Below are positions 21,356-33,209 of a stretch of 64,000 nucleotides of DNA, one piece after another. Both the position numbers and the translations under genes were made by a program. The stretch's first letter is position 1, and every line of letters begins with the position of its first letter. Source of the DNA: Aralia elata (lineage: Eukaryota > Streptophyta > Magnoliopsida > Apiales > Araliaceae); NCBI GenBank assembly GCA_034770075.1, contig CM068378.1, positions 43,986,508 through 44,050,507 on the forward strand, given 5' to 3'. The notes under the pieces are model-generated. The model had not been told where the DNA came from, ran no database searches, and saw only the letters and a list, made by a program, of their open reading frames with translations.

Positions 21356-22624
21356 AATTCCCCCACACTTATCTTTTGCACGTCCTCGGGCAAAACAAAA
21401 ATAAACTATAACAAAAAATTCAACTAATCTAACTTGACAACCTTGAGCCACAAATTAAAATGAACTTCAACATTAACCTCAAAGATTCAAAACAGTAACT
21501 CTTGAAAAACTTCAAAACACCACTTCATCTAAAATTCAAGCTTACTTATCAATCTTACTCTACTCTTAACCCTTCGTGAGAGTGTGTGAATCCACATGTA
21601 TCAAACCAATTAAAACTTAGAAAAATTTATGAAATCAAAGCCTTGAAGGAGAAAGAAAAACTCTAAACACCTATTTTCACACTACTCGCAATTAACATAA
21701 GCAAATAACAGTAGAGATCAATAGGCTTTTTCTTCCTTTGGTAAGTGCATTTTATGCTCCGTCTTACCAACGAGTACGTTTTACGCTCCATCTCGCATGT
21801 CACGTGTTTATGAATGAGTGCGTTTTACGCTCCATCTCAATTCACCACATGAATCATAATTTTTGTTTTTCTTCTCTTTTTTTTTTTAAATCAAACATCT
21901 AACTTTTGCCTAAATCATTTCCCTTTTCTTAAATAAGACCTCATGTTTACTTCAAGTTATGATCAAAACAAATGATAGAGTTCAAGAATTTCTCCCCTCG
22001 ACATTCAATCGAAATAAATAAATAAATGAAATCCTTTCCAAGTTAAAACTAGGCCAAACAATGGGATAAGTGCAAAGAAATTGAAGGGTCTCAAATAAAG
22101 TAAAAATCAACAAAGAAAACCAAATTCAAACTCCACAATGTCTATAAATTTTTCAAAATGTTATCAACGAGAATCAAGATTTTATCATTGGTTAAAAATC
22201 AAAATCCAAATTAACTCATTGCTCAAGTGACTTATTTTAAAAATTACCCCATTTTCGTAGGAAACACGATTGTACTTAGCATGTACAAACAAGCCTTTAA
22301 ACCCCAAGGTTACCCCAAGTGGACGAGTTTTGTCTCGTGAGGGTTTGCAGAGAATATACCCACAAAATTCAAAATTCAAAACTAACAAAATCAAACTTAA
22401 TTTTTTTTTTAATTTTTTTATTGCATATTTTTTTTAAAACACCCTAAATCCTTCCCCCACACTTAAAACTTACATTGTCCCTAATGTAAAGTAAAATGCA
22501 AAGAAAGGAAAAAAAAAACAATATAACCGAAATATAAATGCGAAAATAAAAAGAAATGAACTCCCCTTGGGTTGCCTCCCAAGCAGCGCCTTTGTTTATT
22601 GTCATTGGCTTGACATTAAACCTC
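21356..22624 (-). other. Athila copy 1: purine tract and non-coding 3' segment
   Basis: Next to the LTR, aattcccccacac (21356-21368) is the polypurine tract on the minus strand (GTGTGGGGGAATT). The remaining 1.25 kb to the end of pol has no env-like frame; full Athila elements often carry one here. It has a short repeat at 21743-21838 (three variants of gagtgcgttttacgctccat) and T/A homopolymer runs. Confidence 0.75.
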
Positions 22625-25181
22625 TTAATCTTCATAAACTGGATCCACCAAATCCAGCAGCTCAATATTCTCCATTTGATATCCTTCATAGAAGGGTTTG
22701 AGCCTGTGACCATTCACTTTAAAAATCTTCCCTGTGCTTGGACTTTGAATTTCCACTGCACCATGATTAAAAATGTCAGTAATAATAAAAGGCCCGACCC
22801 AACGGGAGCGCAACTTACCTGGAAATAATTTTAGCCTTGAATGATAAAGGAGAACTTTCTGCCCAACAACAAAGTTCTTCCTAATAATCTTCTTGTCGTG
22901 AAAGGCTTTTGTTTTCTCTTTGTAAATTTTAGAGCTCTCGTATGCATCATTCCTTAATTCCTCTAGCTCTTGCAACTGCAACTTCCTATGGACTCCGGCT
23001 GAATCTAAGGTCATATTACATTGTCTAACTGCCCAAAAAGCCTTGTGTTCTAACTCCACTGGTAGATGACATGGTTTTCCAAACACTAACCTAAAAGGTG
23101 ACATACCTATTGGAGTTTTGTAAGCTGTTCTATAGGCCCAAAGTGCATCTTCTAACCTCAAGACTCTCCAATCTTTTCTACTCGGCTTGACTACTTTTTC
23201 CAAAATGGACTTGACCTCCCGGTTGGATACCTCAGCTTGCCCATTGCTCTGTGGATGGTAGGATGTAGAAACTTTATGCATCACATTGTATTTCTTGAAT
23301 AGTGTCGCTAGCATCCTATTGCAGAAGTGGGTTCCCTTATCACTGATTATGGCCTTTGGCGTTCCAAACCTGACAAATATGTTAGACTTGATAAAATCTG
23401 CAACAACTTTAGAGTCATCAGTCCTGGTGGCTTTAGCTTCCACCCATTTAGAAACATAATCAACAGCCAAAAGAATGTAAACATTACCATAAGAAGCAGG
23501 AAATGGTCCCATAAAATCAATACCCCAAACATCAAAAATTTCAACAATTAAAATAGGTGTTTGTGGCATTTGATTCCTACTTAATATATTTCCTGTCTTT
23601 TGACAATTTTCACATGACTTACAAAACTGGTAAGAGTCCTTAAAAATAGTCGGCCAAAAGAAACCACATTCCAAAACCTTATGAGCTGTTCTTTTAGGTC
23701 CAAAATGGCCTCCACAAGCATAAGAGTGACAAAAAGTTAGAATAGATAAAAACTCACTTTTAGGCACGCACCTTCTAACTATCTGGTCAGCACAAAATTT
23801 CCATAAGTATGGATCATCCCATATATAATATTTGGCATCACTCTTAAGCTTTTCTTTTTGGAATTTAGAGAACTCAATAGGAATATAGGCACTCACTAAG
23901 TAATTTACGATATTGGCATACCAAGGTATAGCCTCATCAATGGAAAATAAATGCTCATCTGGAAAAGAATCATGCAATAGTAGCGCCTCTTCATTCTTAA
24001 TCAGCCTGCTCAAGTGATCCGCCACCAAGTTGTCTGCTCCTTTCTTATCCTTGATCTCCAAGTCAAATTCTTGTAGCAATAGAATCCATCTAATGATTCT
24101 TGGTTTGGATTCCTTCTTGGTTAGCAAATACCTGAGAGCAGCATGGTCAGAATAAACTACAACTTTAGTACCAAGCAAATTATGATCTAAACTTGTCTAA
24201 AGCAAATACAACAGATAAGAGTTCTTTTTCAGTTGTAGTGTAATTAATCTGAGCAGCATTTAGAGTCCTAGAAGCATAGTAAATGGCATGGACAACTTTG
24301 TCAACCCTTTGGCCTAAGACAGCTCCTACTGCATAGTTGCTTGCATCACACATGATCTCAAATGGAAACTTCCAATTTGGTGGTTGTATCACTGGTGCCG
24401 AGGTCAATAACTTCTTTAATTTGTCAAACGCCTCCTTGCACTCATCATCAAATTGGAATTCCACATCCTTTTGTAGCAACTTACACAATGGCAAAGCTAT
24501 TTTTGAGAAGTCCTTGATAAATCTACGATAGAAACCTGCATGACCAAGGAAAGAACGAATCTCCCGCACACTGACGGGGTAAGGCAGAGTAGTAACAATT
24601 TCTATCTTAGCTTTATCCACTTCTAATCCTTTAGCTGAAACCACATGGCCAAGTACTATACCTTGTTCCACCATAAAGTGACACTTTTCCCAATTAAGAA
24701 CAAGATTAGTTTCTAAGCATCTATCTAGCACACGAGTCAGATTATCGAGGCATACATCTAAAGAATCACCATGTATTGTGAAGTCATCCATAAATACTTC
24801 AATGCAGTTTTCAAGAAAATCAGAAAAGATGCTTACCATACATCGTTGGAAGGTACCTGGTGCATTACACAGTCCAAAGGACATTCTACGATACGCAAAT
24901 GTACCAAAAGGACATGTGAATGTGGTCTTTTCTTGGTCTTCGGGTGCAATCACAATTTGGTTATAACCTGAAAAACCATCTAGAAAACAGTAATAAGCAT
25001 GCCCAGCTAATCTTTCCAACATTTGATCAATAAAAGGAAGAGGAAAGTGATCTTTTCTAGTTACAGCATTTAACTTCCTGTAATCAATACAAACTCTCCA
25101 TCCTGTCTGCATACGTGTGGGCACCAACTCATTATCATCGTTTTTGATGACTGTGATTCCAGATTTCTTTGGTACTACCTA
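22625..25181 (-). pseudogene. Athila copy 1 pol: RT, RNase H, integrase
   Basis: Reading minus strand: RT with YRKLNAVTRKDHFPLPFIDQ, FLDGFSGYNQI, FGLCNAPGTFQRCM and FMDDFTIHG (catalytic Asp pair); RNase H with MCDASNYAVGAVLG, TTEKELLSVVFALDKFRSYL and YSDHAALRYLL; integrase with a His/Cys zinc-binding region ending CKSCENCQ, then GIDFMGPFP, LLAVDYVSKWVEA, ISDKGTHF and HPQSNGQAEVSNREVK, which hold the Asp-Asp-Glu triad. These wordings are diagnostic for Athila. Integrase inserts the DNA copy into the host genome. Two frames (24180-25127 and 22625-24178) are separated by a one-base insertion near 24179, absent from copy 2. A TAG at 25181-25179 separates it from protease. Confidence 0.92.
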
Positions 25182-26282
25182 TACTGGACTTACCCATTGA
25201 CTGTCTGAGATGGGATAAATTATACCTGCATCAAGTAATTTCAGTACCTCCTTCTTCACTACCTCCATCATGGGTGGATTAAGTCTTCTTTGTGCATCTC
25301 TAGTGGGCTTGGCTCCATCTTCCAAAAGGATTCTATGCATGCACGTAGCAGGACTGATACCTTTGATATCTGCTATAGTCCAACCAAAAATTGTTATATG
25401 GTCCCTTAGGACTCTTAGCAGTTTGTCCTCTTGTACTTGGGTTAGATTGTTAGCAATAATCACTGGTAACGTCTCATTCTTCCCTAAAAATGCATACTTC
25501 AAGTGTGCAGGTAATGGTTTCAGTTCTAAAGTCGGGGCCTGCACAACAGATGGTAATAACTTTTGATGAGAACTAGGCAATTGAATAGAATAAACTGCAT
25601 ATTTAGATGAGGTTTTAGGTAAAGAATGTAATGCAGCTACAGTCTCTTTCAATTCTTGATTCTGCTCAATCTCTTCTTCTTTATCTAATTCCAGACTGTT
25701 AGTGATAGCGACCTCCAAACTTTCCCTTTGTGTTTGTTCAAAAGACTTCTGCACTAAAGAGTCAAGTACATCAATAGCAAAAACAGGGTGAATATCACTA
25801 GGATACCTCATGGCCTCATATATGTTGAATTGTATCTTTTCACCATCAAACTCCATGGTTAAGGTTCCATTGTGCACATCAATCATAGTCCTTGCTGTTT
25901 TCAAAAATGGCCTCCCTAAAAGTATATGTGCGGGATTTGGGGATTTATCATCATCCATATCCACTATGTAAAAATCTGCAGGAAAGATTAGTTCATTCAC
26001 CTGCACCAAGACATCTTCAATTACCCCTTGGGGGTAAGTGTTAGTACGATCAGCCAATTGAATAATAACACCAGTTTGTTTCAAAGGACCGAGATTTAAA
26101 GAAGCAAAAATAGATAATGGCATGACATTAATTGAAGCTCCTAAATCTAGCATAGCTTTCTCAAATCTGGTATTACCTATTTCTACATGGAATTGTAAAC
26201 ATGCCTGGATCTTTACATTTAGGGGGCATTTTTCTTTGAAGGACTGCTGATACATTCTCACCAACAATGACTCTTTCATCAT
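25179..26282 (-). pseudogene. Athila copy 1 protease and linker
   Basis: The frame carries the retropepsin-like core LDLGASINVMPLSIF, then LGRPFLKTARTMIDVHNG, an acidic/Gln-rich linker, and the lead-in to RT (LRVLRDHITIFGWT, ISPATCMHRI, RRLNPPMMEVVKKEVLKLLDAG, DSQWVSPV). It ends at TAG 25181-25179; copy 2 has the same stop at 35762-35760, so it predates the duplication. The family normally has Gln here, so CAG to TAG (C to T) is the likely cause. The upstream join to gag is shifted by one base near 26180. Confidence 0.88.
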
Positions 26283-27766
26283 TTTTTAATTTTCTTTTGT
26301 TAGTGCATAATTCTTTCAAAAATTTTGCATACCTGGGCACTTGCTTAATTGCATCTAGTAAAGGAATATTCACCTCTACCTTCCTGAAAGTTTCTAGAAT
26401 TTCTTTTTCTTGCTCATCCTTCTTTGAAGTTTTAGGATTCCTGGGAGGAAAAGGTAAAGGATTAGTCTTTAGTTGAACAGGAGTGTTAGGTTTTACCTTT
26501 GATATCTCTGCATCCTCTTTAGCCTTATCTTCCTCAAATTCACAAGTTACTTTTGGTGCTTCCAATTGTTTTCCACTCCTCAAAGTTATGGCACATGCAT
26601 TCTCTCTCGGATTGACAATAGTTTGAGAAGGTAGCTTCCCTGAACTTTGAGAGTCCAATCGACCAACTGTCGTAGCAAGTTGACTCATCTGATTTTCTAG
26701 ATTGTGGATGGAAGTCCTTGTCTCTTGCTGAAATTGTTGTGTTTGATTCATGAATGCCTTGAACATGTCCTCAAGAGATGTTCCAGAATTAACAGGAGCA
26801 GCTTGTCTAGGTTGGTACTGTGGTTGAGCTGGTTGAAAACTTTGCTGCCCATTTGGGAAAACACCTTGCACTGGTGGCCTAGTACCTCCATAGCTCAAAT
26901 TGGGATGATCCCTCCATCCGGAATTGTAAGTGTTAGAGTAAGGATCATATTTTCTCTGAGGTTGTCCTTGATAATTCCCCACTGCATTTGCTTGTTGCAT
27001 ATTATCATCCTCTTGCAGTGTTGGGCATGCATCTGTATTGTGATTTGTTAACAAAACAAATACCACAAGCTTTTGCTGCTGGCATGTTTCCTGTAGCCAT
27101 TTGACGAACAAGAGAAGTTAGACTTGCAATTTGTTGTTCAATAGCAGAAACTTTTACCTCATTCACATTCCTAGGTGAGAAATCAAGTCGACTGCCAAAT
27201 TGTTGAGAATTAGCTGCCATATTTGCAATGAGATTTCTTGCAGCCTCGGGAGTTTTGTCCACCAGAGCTCCTCCACTAGCAGCATCAATCATGCTCCTAT
27301 CTGTAGATAAAAGACCTTCATAGTAGTATTGGATGAGGAGTTGATCACTAATTTGATGATGGGGGCAACTTGCACATAGTTTCTTAAAACGTTCCCAATA
27401 CTCGTATAGGGTTTCTCCATTATTCTGCCTCACACCACAAATTTCTTTTCGAATGTTGGCTGCTCTTGAAGCGGGGAAATATTTTTCTAAGAATAATCTT
27501 TTCATCTCTTCCCATTTTGTGATACTTCCGGAGGGTAAATAGTAAAGCCAATCCTTAGCCAAATCTTTTAGAGAAAATGGAAAGGCTCTTAACTTGATTT
27601 GTTCTTCGGTTACTCCGGTAGGCTTCATACTTGTGCATACCACATGAAATTCCTTCAAATGTTTGTGAGGGTCTTCACCTGCCAAACCATGAAAAGTAGG
27701 TAAAAGATGTATTAGTCCAGATTTTAATTCAAAATGAGTATTAACATCTAGATTAGGGAAGGTTAT
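26173..27766 (-). pseudogene. Athila copy 1 gag (N-terminus cut off by C LTR)
   Basis: Capsid segment from the insertion point at 27766: LPTFHGLAGEDPHKHLKEF, then WLYYLPSGSI, LFLEKYFPAS and YEYWERFKKLCASCPHHQI. A single zinc-knuckle-like motif follows (C-x2-C-x4-H-x4-C), then a Gln/Pro-rich region and a Lys-rich tail. An extra A near 27055 (aacaaaacaaa) shifts the frame inside the knuckle; copy 2 is intact there. There is no genuine start codon in the window because the true N-terminus lay upstream of the C LTR insertion. Confidence 0.9.
27762..27766 (+). repeat. Presumed C target site in Athila gag (gttat)
   Basis: gttat directly precedes TGTAACGATCGGG here and at 38345-38349. It is the left copy of the target duplication made when C entered Athila gag. 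The right copy was lost with the 3' end of C's LTR in the rearrangement. Confidence 0.5.
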
Positions 27767-29844
27767 TGTAACGATCGGGAATTTTGGACTTCCTTGTAAC
27801 CCGAATTATGTATGAATAAAATAATATTTTATTTTTATTTATATTAATTTGTGTTACGTGCCTAGAATTGTGTTGCAACCTAGAAAATGTGCATGTGTTA
27901 AATTTTTGTATTGTTGTGTCATTGGAGTGAATAAATCGATTTTTTTTGCGAAAATTTGTAATATCACTATTCACATGGCACGCTTCCCGAGGCACTATTC
28001 ACGTCCGAATATTTTTGCGTCTTTTTCGATTTCTTTTAATTTTGTTAAGACTTGTATGCGAAGAAATAATTTTTCCAAGCGGCGGGAATTTTATTCGAGC
28101 TGCTTCGCGATTTAATCCGTATCCGAAATGTATAGTATGGGTGTTCCGAATAAATGGACAAATCCCATAATAAATATTTTTACGTGTCCCAATAAATTAT
28201 GGGAGTACTCATTTTAATTTTGGGTTGAGTTATTTATCAAATTTGGTACAAAAGTGGGAATATTCGGGTATATTTATCTGTGTATTCGAACTAATTGGTG
28301 AGACATTTAAGCCTCAAACCAATTGGGGGAGGCCACGTGTATATTGAGAGCCAATTGGGGGAAAGGAATAGACATGCACAGTACACCATACATGGGGTTG
28401 TTCACTACACAACACTTAGCTCGGGCATCCCATTTTCTGCATATCAAAACATTCCTCCCGAAGCCACCTTAACCCTCCCATTAGCTCATCCTCCTTCTCC
28501 TTCAAACCATCAGCATACATCCCATTTTCTGCAAGTAAGGAGAGAGTTATAGAGAGCTACATAGAGAGAGAGAGAGAGGGAAATATAGAAGAAGAATAAG
28601 CAAGCTACGGGAAGAAGAAGAAAAGCAAGGAAGAAGAAGAAAAGCAAGGAAGGAGGAGAAAGGAGAGAAGGGCACCAAGAGGAAGGAGAGCAGCACTCTA
28701 GCAACCATTTCGCTCCACACGAAGCTAGCAACAAGAAGGTAACCACGAACCACAACCATTTCTTCTCCACTTGAAGCTTTCATGAGTTTTTATGCTTACA
28801 TGCTTGAGGGTTGGATTTTGCTAAATTTTTTGGTTGATTGGTTGTGTTGAATCTATCATGGAGGTTCTTAAGAAGCTATATAAACCATAAACACCCTCAA
28901 AGTGGAACAAAAACAAGTAAAGATCCGAACCTTGGCTTAAAGGATGAACTTTGGACATTTTTTGGACTTTTGGACATTCGGACTGTTAGAGGACTATAAA
29001 GCCTGGATGGTGTAAATATTTTGATTGTTTGTTGTTGTAATATTGTACTTCTATCAGTTGTGAAGATAACCCAATTTGAATGAACCAAAATGATGCTAAA
29101 ATGAAGTCACAGTTGCCATTTGTGTGAGATATTTCATGACTGCGAAAAAACAGAGTATCAATATTGTGCTTTGGCTAAGGATTTGGCTGTGTTAGTGTTT
29201 ATGGGTCAGTCTGCATTTTTGATATGTTGTAGCCTCGTGTCTTAGGAATCCATAGAGTCCGTAACGGATCAAATTGATCGAGTATAGGAGGAGTTGTAGC
29301 AGCTGGAGCGAGGCAAGGTAGCTGTGTCGCGGTTCTGCAGGAACTGCAGTTCGCTACTGCAACTGCTACTGCTTGACGCCTGGTCCGGGTCGGGTCAGGC
29401 TGGACCGGGTCGGGTCAGGCTGGGCCGGGTCGGGCCGAATCGGGTCGGACCCAGTAAATTTTTTTTTTCGCGAGTCTAAAATTTATATTTTTGTACAAAA
29501 TGATTAAAAACTCTTATAACTTGTTAGAGTCTTATGTGCTAAATTTTATACCAACGTCAACCGAAATGATGTTATTTTAAGGCGTAAATTGAACAAACGG
29601 ATTTCTAAATTTGGTTATGTAATAAGCTTAGGCAGGGATTATGTATTAGTACTATGTTTTAGCTTAAATTAAGACTTTTGGATAGCATTGTAGTATCGGT
29701 TGCGAGACCTTGGGACGAGAATAATTATATTAAATCAATGTAATTTCTTCTATCTTTTCCGATGCATTAGTTTTATGTCATTATTGTGTTAGAAAGTGAT
29801 GAACCAAATTCGAGACAGTGACGTCAGAATTTGGGGGCGTCACA
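27767..29844 (+). repeat. Chimeric LTR 1: C LTR 5' part fused to D LTR 3' end
   Basis: 27767-29603 matches the first 1.84 kb of the C 5' LTR (38350-40189). From about 29604 it switches to the last 241 bp of the D LTR (19003-19243). At the joint C reads acggattgcaaatt, D reads gttttctaaattt, and the fusion reads acggatttctaaattt, leaving only 2 nt of shared tt. The product has TG...CA ends and is followed by a primer-binding site, so it imitates an intact LTR. The same joint occurs at 49547. Confidence 0.92.
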
Positions 29845-30067
29845 GGTTGATATCAAAGCCTTAGGTTATAAACCTTAGTAGCGAGAGTCCTTAGACTATA
29901 ACCTTAGAAGAATTTAGGAACTAGGAGGAGATAAAACTCATATAGAGTTTTTATGAAGATTTAGTAGTATTATGAAATATATTTTCATTTCATACAATGA
30001 ACTTATGTTTTGTTTGACCTTCTTATGGAGTTTGTTGTTTTGTCTTGTGTTTGTGGCTGTAGGATGT
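29845..30067 (+). other. D leader, second copy
   Basis: Matches 19244-19466, including the primer-binding site (29848-29860, with tgatatc in place of tggtatc), the AGGTTATA/TATAACCT stem (29863-29904) and the final gatgt. It was carried along with the repeat, not created by a new D insertion. Confidence 0.9.
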
Positions 30068-31947
30068 TGGTGTGCTGTCGCAAGCAACCAAAAATAAAAT
30101 CTTACTTGTGAAAGATAATAATGTAGTGGTGCAAGTAAGAGTCGATCCCACAGAGAGTGATTAGTCTAAAATTATTCTTTGTTTACCAAAAAGGGGGGGT
30201 TTATAATTTGATTTCACTAATTATTAAGAACAAAATTTAAAGTGATAAGAATAACCAATTAATTAAAGATTTCAGTTCTCCCGGTTCAGTATCACCTTTT
30301 TACAACAATAGAATAATTAAGCAAAGCAATATTTATCCTTCAATGAAATTAATAGCCCTAGGTAGCAACAAGCTCTACTACCCGAAACTCCCCTTAGATT
30401 ATCACTTAATGAAACAAGCTCTTCACAAGATTCTAACCATTATACAACCTAGAACAAGCTCTCTAGATTTAATATAATAGTTGTATTAAAAACTAGGGAA
30501 TTAGACTAATCCAAGCAACAATCACACAAGTTCGGATTATTTAACTTGTCTTCCGATAATCATAGCAATACTCAAAAGCTTGACCACAATCATGTATCAC
30601 TAATTTCTACTTGTGATTAGGAACAATATCAATTACACGTAATACTATCCCTTAATCTAGTAGATGAAATTAATCAAATTGACTTAATCGATCACATTAA
30701 ACCAATTGGAATAAATATCATTCAAAAGTTAAAATAGATTATCAAGAATGAACTTCATGTAAGAAGGAATAAATAGCTTATACTTAATCAAACCATTACC
30801 TGTAAACAAGGTTCAACATCCCCTTCGAACTGAGTAAAGGAACTAGCCTAACATATTAAGTCCAATTAATATTTTCTTGAATTATTAAAGGGGTGAGGAC
30901 AACAACCTCACTATGGAGGTGATCCTCTTTCCCTACTAAATTATTAAAGGGGTGAGGACAACAACCTCACTATGGAGGTGATCCTCTTTCCCTACTAATT
31001 ACACTAGAATTTGGAGAAGATGAAGAAGATGAAGAAGATGGTGTGTATTAGTTTGTGAATTAGCAAAATACAAGCCTAGCTTCACTTGCTATTTATAGGC
31101 ACTCAAGTGTACAAGATTTCAAGATCCAACAACTAATTTGGGTCATGTGAATCAGCCATCTAATGCAATCAAAAACCCAAAAACGTGCTCCTCATAAGAA
31201 GTCAAAATCTGACACCAAAACTGATCAGCAGCTTGCAAGTTGATTTTGAATTAGTAGACTGCCGAATTTGGACTTGAGCAAAGAAGAAAAGTTGTAGCCC
31301 TGGAGGTTCTAATGAATTTAGGCTTTTGAATCACCTGATTTGGAGTTGGGAAGCTCAAGTTATGGCCCAAATACTACAACTGGTCCGAACAGAAATCCAT
31401 TCCACGCGGGATTCGGATCAGCTGTATAAAAAGCAATATTTGGAGGCCCAAATGAACTCAGATTTTTGCTCACCATACCATTCTAGAAAGCTTGAGAAGT
31501 CTACTAAAAACTTCAAGAAGACCACATTTTCATTTGGGAACTTTAACACAATTCAAATCACAACCGAAGCCCCAAAGGTCAATCTGTCCAAAAGCTTAAT
31601 TTCCTGAAATTTTCAACTTTGACGCATGTTGGTAAAATTGTCATAACTCTCTCATCCGAGCTTCGATTTAGGTGTTTCAAGGTGATCCAGAAAGCTAAGA
31701 AATAGATCTACAATTTTCCTTCTTTGAGTTTTGAGAGAATAAGGACTGATCAAGTATAAAATTGAGCCTCAAGCAGACAGACGAATTTCAAAACAATCCA
31801 AAAGTGTGGCAATAACACAGTTTTCATTTAATGGCTCCATTTGCAACCTAAATCAAAATATAAGAATAGTAAGTACATTTAGGTGCCAAATAAGTATAAA
31901 AGACTAGATATTAAGAGATAAAAACATAACAAATTTTATACTTATCA
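30068..31947 (-). repeat. Athila copy 2, 3' LTR
   Basis: TGGTGTGCTGTCG to TACTTATCA on the plus strand; TATA box on the minus strand at 31090-31097; 59-bp duplication near 30891-31008. Purine tract follows at 31948-31960. The stretch 31961-33209 is the same non-coding 3' segment as in copy 1. Confidence 0.92.
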
Positions 31948-33209
31948 AATTCCCCCACACTTATCTTTTGCACGTCCTCGGGCAAAACAAAAATAAACTA
32001 TAACAAAAAATTCAACTAATCTAACTTGACAACCTTGAGCCACAAATTAAAATGAACTTCAACATTAACCTCAAAGATTCAAAACAGTAACTCTTGAAAA
32101 ACTTCAAAACACCACTTCATCTAAAATTCAAGCTTACTTATCAATCTTACTCTACTCTTAACCCTTCGTGAGAGTGTGTGAATCCACATGTATCAAACCA
32201 ATTAAAACTTAGAAAAATTTATGAAATCAAAGCCTTGAAGGAGAAAGAAAAACTCTAAACACCTATTTTCACACTACTCGCAATTAACATAAGCAAATAA
32301 CAGTAGAGATCAATAGGCTTTTTCTTCCTTTGGTAAGTGCATTTTATGCTCCGTCTTACCAACGAGTACGTTTTACGCTCCATCTCGCATGTCACGTGTT
32401 TATGAATGAGTGCGTTTTACGCTCCATCTCAATTCACCACATGAATCATAATTTTTGTTTTTCTTCTCTTTTTTTTTTTTAAATCAAACATCTAACTTTT
32501 GCCTAAATCATTTCCCTTTTCTTAAATAAGACCTCATGTTTACTTCAAGTTATGATCAAACAAATGATAGAGTTCAAGAATTTCTCCCCTCGACATTCAA
32601 TCGAAATAAATAAATAAATGAAATCCTTTCCAAGTTAAAACTAGGCCAAACAATGGGATAAGTGCAAAGAAATTGAAGGGTCTCAAATAAAGTAAAAATC
32701 AACAAAGAAAACCAAATTCAAACTCCACAATGTCTATAAATTTTTCAAAATGTTATCAACGAGAATCAAGATTTTATCATTGGTTAAAAATCAAAATCCA
32801 AATTAACTCATTGCTCAAGTGACTTATTTTAAAAATTACCCCATTTTCGTAGGAAACACGATTGTACTTAGCATGTACAACAAGCCTTTAAACCCCAAGG
32901 TTACCCCAAGTGGACGAGTTTTGTCTCGTGAGGGTTTGCAGAGAATATACCCACAAAATTCAAAATTCAAACTAACAAAATCAAACTTAATTTTTTTTTT
33001 AATTTTTTTATTGCATATTTTTTTTAAAACACCCTAAATCCTTCCCCCACACTTAAAACTTACATTGTCCCTAATGTAAAGTAAAATGCAAAGAAAGGAA
33101 AAACAACATAACCGAAATATAAATGCGAAAATAAAAAGAAATGAACTCCCCTTGGGTTGCCTCCCAAGCAGCGCCTTTGTTTATTGTCATTGGCTTGACA
33201 TTAAACCTC

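Larger units (their letters stand above)
19467..27766 (-). mobile_element. Athila-type element, copy 1 (3' LTR to middle of gag)
   Basis: Minus-strand Ty3/gypsy element of the Athila group: 3' LTR 21355-19467, purine tract, non-coding 3' segment, integrase, RNase H, RT, protease and gag up to 27766. There the start of a C LTR (TGTAACGATCGGG) interrupts gag. The missing gag N-terminus, primer-binding site and 5' LTR are absent. It is nearly identical to copy 2 (30068-38349), differing mostly by 1- to 3-base indels. Confidence 0.93.

Noticed and set aside
22556..22828. Plus-strand frames overlapping Athila pol and gag (also 23327-23551, 26704-27051, 34918-35112)
   Set aside because: Shadows of the minus-strand pol/gag genes; identical in both copies because the DNA is duplicated.
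27946..28170. Open frame recurring in the C LTRs and similar to one in B at 8338-8535
   Set aside because: The DNA block is conserved in all frames and substitutions fall at every codon position; indels break the frame between B and C. Treated as a conserved LTR block, not a protein.
28547..28783. Hydrophobic minus-strand frames opposite the purine tract of C LTRs (also 8836-9096, 13518-13773)
   Set aside because: Leu/Phe/Ser-rich products arise from reading a GA-rich tract on the opposite strand; not conserved as proteins.
29845..30067. Second and third D leaders as evidence for further D insertions
   Set aside because: They continue into Athila at the same gatgt base as the first and are preceded by only 241 bp of D LTR, so they were copied with the composite block.
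31326..31607. 93-codon frame in Athila LTR copies 2 and 3
   Set aside because: Antisense to LTR transcription, broken in copy 1 by small indels, no recognisable domain.
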